64,000 bases of DNA from Bombyx mori (Eukaryota; Arthropoda; Insecta; Lepidoptera; Bombycidae): the NCBI RefSeq assembly GCF_030269925.1, contig NC_085126.1, forward strand, positions 4,962,501 to 5,026,500, given 5' to 3'. The number at the start of each line of letters is the position of its first letter. Position 1 is the first letter of the stretch. This document shows positions 55,877-64,000 of this stretch, in pieces. The notes under the pieces were generated by a model, which saw only the letters and a list, made by a program, of their open reading frames with translations, was not told the DNA's origin and did not search any database. A program made the position numbers and the translations under genes.

Positions 55877-56075
55877 TTTACTGTCTCGGTAGAGCAATAG
55901 TTGGCGCCCTGGCTGTTGTGTCGACGGTCCTGGGTTCGAATTCCACGTCCGGCAAACATTCGTGCCATAAAAAAACTTTTTTTGATTTGTCTAGGACCAT
56001 GTATGTATTTACCAGTCTCTAGTTCCTATAGATTATGGGGTGTGTGAATTGTCCCTGGTTATTGGATGGTTATTA
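55877..56075 (+). mobile_element. tRNA-derived SINE, family C-like
   Basis: Head TCTCGGTAGAGCAATAGTTG with box B GGGTTCGAATTCC, followed by GGCAAACATTCGTGCCAT and a diverged tail (CATGTATGTATTTACCAGTC). Related to family C, but the tail differs. Confidence 0.6.
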
Positions 56076-56696
56076 TTATTGTTATATTAACTATTTGCAG
56101 TAATAGTATTGCCTATTTAATAACTTAACTGACGGATATCTATCGATTCACAGCTTACTGTCGTAAAGTTGAGCCAAACAAAAGTACAACCAGAATTAAT
56201 ATAATCCTGACCACATTATGAGGGATTAGTAGATAATTTAACGTTAGCTTTCGGTTTGTATGCAATATTCTAGAGAGTTCTTCGAGTATGTAGATGGATT
56301 AAAGGGGAAAAACAAAATCATGCATACGTAATGAAGCGCTGCTGTCGTCTGATGCTTACCTGTAAACAAAACAAAAACATAATTAGCGACCCGTGATTTT
56401 CCGTTGACGGAAGTTAACAAAGAATATATTATTATATTTTTCAAAACGATAAAAACAAATGCGTACAATGACCCGAAATAAATCTACACAAAAAGCTTTC
56501 AGCGTTTATATTTTATAGCCTGGTCTGACGATTACGTTTTTTATTGCTCAAATGAGCGGTTGGTCTGATGGAAAATGGTCAGCGGTCGCCATGGCAACGG
56601 CAACGAAGTTCTCATTGAGCCTCACTTGTGAGACATTTAACGCTCATGAAATACCATAGAGTCGTATTTAATAGAATATAACTAATTTGCATAATT
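56076..56696. other. Unassigned DNA
   Basis: No feature seen apart from a possible tail-like stretch at 56540-56640. Confidence 0.35.
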
Positions 56697-56940
56697 ACTG
56701 GTGGTAGGACCTCTTGTGAGTTCGCACGGGTCGGTACCACCACCCTACCTATTTCTGCAGTGAACCAGTTAATGCGTTTCGGTTTGAAGGGTGGGGCAGC
56801 CGTTGTAACTATACTGAGACCTTAGAAGTTATATCTCAAGGTGGGTGGCGTATTTACGTCCTAGATGTCTATGGGCTCCAGTAACTAATTCACACCAGGT
56901 GGGCTGTGGCTTGTCCACCCATCTAAGCAATAAAAAAAAA
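56697..56940 (+). mobile_element. Bm1 SINE, 5'-truncated
   Basis: Complete body, A-rich end at 56931-56940. Confidence 0.87.
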
Positions 56941-58204
56941 AGAATATAAACTAAATCGTCCATTAGGCCGGCTACGCCCGAATCCATCTATTCTCGAATC
57001 TGTGACGTTTTCAATTGATTACGCACGTATAGTGTTGCGAAAATGGAACGGATATTGCGCTTTCCTCTCGGCGGTTATTCTCTTTGAAATTTGAATTTTG
57101 ACGGTTAACTGGTCCCGTCCGGTTACCTTTGTTCTGCGTTGGGCAAGTGTGCGGAGGTGCTAAACCGTTACGACTCGCTAATTGGAAATGGTTTTCCGAC
57201 TAATTAAGTACGCGCAGCCAGTTCGCGTTTCGAAGAAAAACTGACTTGAGATTAACTTTACAATCAATTGTGGGTATTAACACAACGAAGGGCAGAGACG
57301 TCTTCTAAAATTATATTACAATAGTTATATTTGCGATTTTGCGAGTCATAGACATACTTAAAAGAGTTACGCCTTAAACTGTCGTTTTTGATGTGAAACA
57401 TCTATAGCCGCACGTAAAGCCAATTTCTGGCGTGGCGACGCATGCTGTGGCGACGCGTCGCCATGCGCAATTGACTGTGCGATTCTCTCCCACTCGATCC
57501 GGCGTTAAGCCATCTCTCTCGCTACACTGCGCTCGGATACCTATAGTGTATACTCCGTAGTGTATACAGTGTTATTTACTACAGTACACATACCCTGTGT
57601 TTTACTTGAAAACAAATTATTTTTTCGTAATATTTTATTTTATCATTATGACATATTTAGTTCCTATCACAATCTGTTCTTTTCTGCATATTACTTTTAC
57701 AAAATAATGTCGATGTTTCACATCTGCCAGGCGTCCCGTGACGGCTCACATTTTTTTTTATTGTCATTATATTTTTCTATCGTTTCGAATATTTTACAGT
57801 TTTCGTGCTGGAAAATGTACTAAAAAAAGCAAGACTAAACCGTAAAGTAATTTAAATTATGATATTAGTACTGACTATTACTATGGTAAGGCATGCAAAA
57901 TTCGGAGAACAACTGCGCTCATCCGACCCCAGATGACGCAATTCAAACTTTTTCTTGACAGTGTTACCAACGCTGCTTAAAAAAAAAAAACTAACAATCA
58001 CTCATTTTATGTACCTCGCAAATTCTATCTTACGCCTGAGCACTGATTTTGAAAAAAACATTCACCAAACAGAGGAAACAGTTTAGTACAACTTACTGAA
58101 CTGTTTTGTCTTTGCTTATTTATAAAGACTAGTAATCGAGTAAACCTACAATGTCTCCGTTCTGCAGCGATTCTCATTTACTTTTTGAGCAACACCAAAA
58201 GTTT
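56941..58204. other. Unassigned DNA with a 16-bp palindrome
   Basis: 57448-57463 is a perfect palindrome TGGCGACGCGTCGCCA in a CpG-rich patch (57415-57540). A minus- or plus-strand promoter is possible but unproven. Confidence 0.35.
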
Positions 58205-58382
58205 AATTTTTTAATTCGAGATGGGCACAGGAGTTCTCAGCCTACCTAGTATTAAATGTTTACAGACTATACCAACGTTAATGCCCACGTTATGATGTGA
58301 AAACGATATTTGACTGACCCACCCTTCAAACTGGAACACTTCGTGGCAAGAATAGGTATTTTAGTACCTACCCGTGTAGGAT
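58205..58382 (-). mobile_element. Very old Bm1 SINE
   Basis: Minus strand. Only scattered blocks remain (CACCCTTCAAACTGGAACAC, TACCTACCCGTG). Confidence 0.6.
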
Positions 58383-59128
58383 TTTTTTTATAAATAAATA
58401 ATTAAAAATAAAACATTTGTCTTTTTAAAAAAGTACACGCGCTGTAGAAGTGACATCTTCAGAAGTATTTTATCTCATTCTCTGGCAGCTTTAATCCTAT
58501 ACATGATTATGTTGGGTAATATTTTTAAACGCTTATGTATGTACGCTATGTATCTACGCTATGTACTACTTAGCACCAGATATATTATGAGCTTCTTCAC
58601 TCGTCTATGAAACAAAAGAAAATGTTTCTTATCGAGTGTCATTTCGTTTTCATTGAATTTCAAATCAGAACGATGTCAAAGAAGTTTCCACTTCAATAAC
58701 TCCAAGCTATACGGCCTATATCATTGATGCCGAAAACGAACATATGAGCCGAGGACCCTGTCTCCAGCGTGAACTCAAACTGGTGGCATAATGTTTTGGG
58801 TACTCAAACTCGTCGGAAATAATTTAAAAAAAAAAAACATACACAGAATAAAAATTCATAAATCGAAGTGATTCGTAGATCCCATGAAATCGGTTCGGTC
58901 GAGAGGGCGTCGTCACGGGTGGCCGACCGCGATAATTGCAAAACACCCGACCCGTGACCGACAGTTACTCGGGAGCGGCGTCATTCTTAACAGATACTAG
59001 CCGACTTTGTTTGATATAGGTACTCTATTTCAAACTAAATACGTGTCTACTAGTAGTAGTTTTATTTTTCCAACTGGAAAGGCAAAGGCGTCATACCATA
59101 CAGCCTAATCTTTTATTTAGACATATAA
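58383..59128. other. Unassigned DNA
   Basis: A CpG-rich piece at 58885-58990 has no ORF of note. Confidence 0.4.
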
Positions 59129-59377
59129 CTAGCCGTACTCGCCTGCTTCGCTGGGCTATTAAAATTAACATTATTATTTATTGTTATTATAATAATAAAT
59201 ATACTTAATGGATATTTATATGAGTGTTGGACTCCCTAGTCCAACACTCATATAAATATCCATTAAGTACGTGTATTTTCTACATGGATACCAAGTTTCA
59301 AGTCAATCGGATGCATGGTTCAGTAGTTATAACGGAACATCCGTAAAAAGAACTTTAGATTTATAAATTAGTATAGA
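59129..59377 (-). mobile_element. Short Helitron, family I, rearranged
   Basis: Minus strand. TC at 59377 (TCTATACTAATTTATAAATC) and CTAG at 59129-59132. The centre is replaced by a perfect inverted duplication (59203-59268). Confidence 0.7.
59203..59268. repeat. Perfect 31-bp inverted repeat, 4-nt loop
   Basis: Arms 59203-59233 and 59238-59268 (ends ACTTAATGGATATTTATATG and ATATCCATTAAGT) are exact reverse complements around CCCT. Both arms are Helitron I sequence. Confidence 0.9.
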
Positions 59378-60409
59378 TATGAAACGAAATGAAATGAAGA
59401 ATTAATATGAAACATGGCATGAAATGAAATGAGATGAGATGATATGGGTTGAAATATAATCTCAGTAAAATGGTAGTCATTTACTGAGACTTTTTCAGTG
59501 GACTTTTTGAAGGATCACGACAAATTACGTCCAGCGGCTTTGATTTATTTTCCCACATTTATGTACTTTCACAGATACTAAACAGTTAATAAGCCATCGT
59601 TAATACGCACTAAATACTTGTCTCTATGATTAAAATAGTTTATAATCTATGTCTCTGTGTTATGTGATCTGTGACAACGAAAACTGTCAAATATTCTGAT
59701 AACATAAAGGTCTTAGTAACCAGGACATAAAATCCCTTAAAAAAATCAAATATTCGGAATGTTCAACTAGATAGTTTCGAAAGACTGATTAAGGATCGGT
59801 ATGATTGCATATAGTATCGATATTACCGTATAATAGTATCGATGTCATACTGAAACTAGAAAAGGGATTTAATATATAAAAAAAACATGTAGTTTAAGAA
59901 CAACAAAAGAAAAATAGGAAACCAAAGTAAAAATTGATTCCATCGTTTTTTTTTTATTAAGTTGGTACTGGTCAGGATATTAGAGTGATTATAGAATTAT
60001 TGTATCTTTGTAGATCTTTGATGCGTGTAAACATTTTCATGTTTATGGGATATCTTGAATTCGGTGAAAATGACGTTCAAATATTCCTTTACATAAACAT
60101 ACATACGAAGCTAATAAAAGTGTATTAAGCACGTCAACTGTAATCATCGTCCTTTAGAATGTATGAACCACTGATGTGTGATGTCCTACTGTGGTTTGGA
60201 AGGTCGATGAGCATGGCTGGCGCCACTCCTCAAAGCGAGTGCACTATATCACAAGGTTAAACAAAAATAATCGTATTTTTTTATGTAGGTACCCATAAAA
60301 ATCTATTTAAGCTTTTGTTTCGGTGTTGCAAGATGTATGCTGAATTCAGTAATTGGGATTTGGTAGTTATTCGAAAACGGTGTTCGGTGGCAATGAATAA
60401 ATAGGCGAT
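59378..60409. other. Unassigned DNA with (GAAAT)-like repeats
   Basis: 59385-59450 is a degenerate GAAAT/GAGAT array. 60050-60130 resembles the LINE-type tail at 51421. Confidence 0.4.
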
Positions 60410-60650
60410 TACCTACTGGTGATAGGACCTCTTTTGAGTCCACACGGTTAGGTACCACCACCCTGCCTATTTCTGCCATGAAGCAGTAATGCATTTCGGT
60501 TTGAAGGATGGGGTAGCCGTTGTAACTATACTGTGACTTTAGAACTTATATCTCAAGATGGGTGGCGCATTTACGTGGTAGATGTCTATGGGCTCCAGAA
60601 ACCACTTAACACCAGGTGGTCTCGTGCACCCATCTAATCAATAAAAAAAT
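60410..60650 (+). mobile_element. Bm1 SINE, 5'-truncated
   Basis: Body from CTACTGGTGATAGGACC to CTAATCAATAAAAAAAT. Confidence 0.85.
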
Positions 60651-63139
60651 ACCCAAGCGATGTGTTGAACTTTTCAGGGTTATGATAAATGTAAATACAT
60701 TTTCGCATTTAAATTGCGGGCTATTTCAACGCCTATGACCGTTAGATCATTTTCCTATACATCTACATATTTTATTAAGTCTGAAAACACGAATACTTAT
60801 TAATTTCGATCGTAAACGATTACACGCGAATCAAAAAAATAAAATCCAACAATTAATTTTAAAACTTCGAAATCAATCTCTTTGACAACGAACAATAGTC
60901 CGTCGACGTTACACGATAGAAATGACATTCTACACGTCACTACCGGCATTTTAAATGTCAAATGCAAATTTGGGCAGAGGCATCCACATTTCACATATAG
61001 CTGGTGAATGAACGCGGCACACGACCATCAGAAACTAGTTTTTTTTTCTTCTCTGCTCGCGCACGTGAACCTTTCTGGTTTTGACACCGAATCATTTATC
61101 AATTCAATCTCTATGGGTGATCGACTAGTCCTGTACAATTATACAGCGACAACCCTAATATGCGGCTACAGTTTAATCTCGCAGTCTTTAATGCTTGAAC
61201 GTTAAAGCTCGATTCGCTGTGACCAGATTCTTTTGGGATACAAAACTGAGTTAGTTCATAAGTACCGGTTCATTTCATTCACTGCGAGAAGCATATTTTT
61301 GTACACGTGTTATGTTTGTTCAATTTAATATAGCGTGGTAAATAATGACCTTTATGTTACAGTTAATAAAGACTACTCGTTTTCGAGGTGTGGTGTTCCT
61401 TCATTTAATTTAATCAATTACTTTTTGTGAATTCGATTTAAGAACGAAAACATTTAAATGAGCTGTAGATATATTTTATGATCACGTTTTGCTTTCGTAT
61501 ATATTAGATTGTATATTTTTAAGTACTTTCATATTAATATGGATATGTGTTAAGAAATTATACAGTAAAGGGTATTAATTTTATAAATTGCTTATATTAT
61601 TTATATGCAATAAGAATTTAGTAATAGGCCTTTAAAACTATTTATTTATGTTTATTATTATATGTTTTACTTACATTATTCAGAATGCTTATTTAATTAT
61701 TATCTATTACATTAGAGTATTACGCAATTATAACATTTCCGATTTTAATTAAAATTATTTGCGAGCTTGTAGCTTTGCGTTATTTACGGCGGGAATCGGA
61801 ATTACAATTAAATTTAACCACGTTATTTCGCGAAAAATAACCTAGCGATATCTGATAAAGTCTGCTATGACGGACTATTTATCGCTTGAAGCTAATTACT
61901 TTGTGTACCACCATTTTTTATTGAAATTTAGCTTCTATTTGTAAAGCTGTAAAGGTACAATAAGCGTTATGAATATTTCTAGGTTATGCAGTACTTAAAG
62001 GGCAATTTTAACGGCCAATGCCGCGATAATTATCTTTGATTATGTCTTTTCGTTTCTGCCGTCGCGACTGAAACCCACTTAATAATTGAATGTTATTACA
62101 ATACGGAACAAGTTGGTACTTAGAAGTGAAATCAGCAAGTCATCTTTGTGGTGGGCGGTGCGTATTCTGTCATCCATATTATAAGTATCCAACAGTACTG
62201 GTGAGATGGTGTTAATTTCGTATATCTATTTTTTTTTTTTAAGAATAAACCTGGAAGCTTGCATGGGACTAATAATATGTCGGTTGTCGAAGTGAGTTTT
62301 AGTTCCATAGTAACAATTATGTAGATAAAATATTTGAATATTTATAAAAAAAGGCGCCAAAGTCGTGAGAGCAAAATGCACAGATAATATAAAAAATGTG
62401 GATATACGTTCCGTTTCACGCTGTCAAGATCTTTAACGGTTCTTGTTGTGGATTATTTTCGTGTCTATATCAGCCGCGAAGCTCCCTTGTTTGTTAAAGG
62501 ATTTGGTTTCCAGGATTTATTATACATTCACACGTAACTTCCACTTCACGATTCAAGGTTAGCACAAGTCGAATATTTAATTGAAGTTCGAAATAAGAAA
62601 AATCGGTTCCTCAAATGCAACCATTATTTTGGTAATACAAAAATAAAATACATAAAAGTAGCTGTTAGTTATTTCCACGTTCTTTCTGACCGTACTTATT
62701 TTATTAAAACGCATTTTTACACGGCCTATTTATCTATTTTAAAGATGTCCGCCCATATTGTCAGAACTACGAATGAAGATCAGATTACGACGAATCTTGT
62801 GGAAAGTGATTGGCGTTGTTCATGTAGGTACAACATTTGTGCCAAAGTCAAGCCGTAAACAACATTTTAATAGTATTTAAATAAAAATGAATCTGTGTAA
62901 TGTATGTACGCGCGTAACTTCAAACGCCGGCAACAAATTGGATAGGTAATTCTTTTTTTATTGTGTTTGTGACAGGAAAGAGCAGGTTCTTATAAAAAAA
63001 AAAAACTAAGGAAATTGCGTGAACAATTTGAAAATTTAAGAAAACTCAACCACCATATTAAATTTTCTAATGTAACCTTTGGCGTTTGCTATAACATTAA
63101 CATAATGTGTGCTGCAAATATCAGACTTGTATACAAGGA
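60651..63139. other. Longest repeat-poor stretch
   Basis: About 2.5 kb of AT-rich DNA in which I recognise no mobile element and no gene. Frames at 60800, 61008 and 63015 have no known motif. Such repeat-poor DNA would be the best place to look for conserved regulatory sequence. Confidence 0.4.
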
Positions 63140-63198
63140 AAGTTCAATAAAATCATTAATAAATTTTAGTCTGAAGCGAAGCAAGGGCGGGTCGCTAG
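63140..63198 (+). mobile_element. Helitron family III 3' end
   Basis: AATCATTAATAAATTTTAGT then GAAGCGAAGCAAGGGCGGGT and CGCTAG at 63193-63198 before T. Same 3' end as the copy at 8876. The 5' boundary is not visible. Confidence 0.5.
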
Positions 63199-63878
63199 TA
63201 GTATTTAAATAAAAGTAAAAAATCTGGAAGATCGAACGTCATTAAAATCACCTCATTGGTCGAATAGTTAATGACTGTGACTTTTAAACTATAATGTGGT
63301 TTGTTCTCTGGGTAGGTTTTGGTAGTTTATTTGGGAATTCGGGTCGGAAATATACATACATATTTCTAACTTGAGTTATTCAGGTTGGGCATTGCAGTTC
63401 AAGTATGTGTGTTCCCGACAAACACACACACAGGTTTGCATAATGTGGAAAATTATTGTCGTTTCTATTAATTTTAATAATCATAAACGGAGACAAACCA
63501 CAAACGACCTTCTGGCCCAAAACTATGGATATAAAAAATATTTACATACGTTTAAATATATTTAATAGATATTATATATTATGTACATATTATTTCGCGT
63601 CTTTCCTCGCCTTTACATTAATGTGAATAATACAGTACTTTTTTCGATATTCGCGATTCGGTAGGCTTAATTCTAAATAGTATACTTGAAATGGCGGCCC
63701 ATATTCATGAGTCCAGTTCTTGCATTCGTTTTTAAATAGAACTGTGAGCTTGAATGAAATACATTAAAACAGTTTCAATATATCTTTGAGTGATACTCGA
63801 ACAAAAAAAGGTGAATTTAATTTTTAGACAACTAAGATTTAAAATCCGAAGAACAGTTGCGTAATAATATACCTATAA
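63199..63878. other. Unassigned DNA
   Basis: No feature seen. Confidence 0.4.
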
Positions 63879-64000
63879 CTAGAGGTCCCGCAGTAGTCGA
63901 AATTCGACTATAATTAATTGGGATTGTAAGTTTGTACACTATTATGATTATATTTCATACTTCTTTAATCACAAATTTCGCCAAGGCTACTCTATAAAAA
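63879..64000 (-). mobile_element. Short Helitron, family II, cut by window end
   Basis: CTAG at 63879-63882 followed by the AGTCGAA-A-TTCGACT hairpin and body identical in order to 50136-50554. The 5' half lies beyond the window. Confidence 0.68.

Noticed and set aside
55877..55960. tRNA gene
   Set aside because: Box B is good, but the arms do not fold into a cloverleaf and the flanks match the SINE C pattern.

Overview
The window is insect nuclear DNA, almost certainly from the domestic silkworm Bombyx mori or its wild relative B. mandarina. The main evidence is more than 30 full, partial or broken copies of the Bm1 SINE. These lie among jockey-clade (BMC1-like) LINE tails, lepidopteran Helitron relics and AT-rich, intron-poor DNA. 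No complete host protein gene, rRNA or genuine tRNA gene could be supported. The window reads as an intergenic stretch or a very long intron that is saturated with transposable elements.

Layout. 1-15.3 kb: Bm1 copies, LINE tails (some with clear target-site duplications), a MITE with a LINE nested in its right terminal repeat (7699-8071) and one possible host exon (12361-12549). 15.4-18.4 kb: the only large ORF, an endonuclease plus reverse transcriptase of a CR1/Rex1/Daphne-like LINE, 5'-truncated but otherwise open for 924 codons. 18.4-31.6 kb: more Bm1 and LINE tails, a Harbinger-like MITE (19239-19407) and an endonuclease relic resembling the Helentron type (20704-21048). 31.6-46 kb: dead RT C-termini, a second Harbinger-like MITE (35789-36001), two inverted copies of another tRNA-derived SINE (36.5 and 40.5 kb), a mariner-like transposase relic and several Helitrons. 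46-56 kb: a pogo/Tigger deletion derivative (46017-46622) inside a chimeric SINE, an inverted-repeat MITE (51077-51365), two Bm1 copies each split by a LINE, and Helitrons. 56-64 kb is sparser and mostly unique AT-rich DNA.

How the parts interact. The elements are parasites at different trophic levels. LINEs supply reverse transcriptase. The tRNA-headed SINEs (Bm1, family C, family D) have pol III promoter boxes and must borrow that enzyme. MITEs and short Helitrons depend on DNA transposases elsewhere in the genome. Several insertions can be ordered in time because one element interrupts another with a target-site duplication. The most interesting signals are (i) a base-paired hairpin in the 3'UTR of two jockey-like LINE families, with a compensatory base-pair change and a related module in the unrelated CR1-like LINE; (ii) a SINE that has captured the 3' end of another LINE; and (iii) several Helitron families with exact A|T insertion and 3' hairpins. 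Family labels A to F and I to IV are local names used here, not database names.
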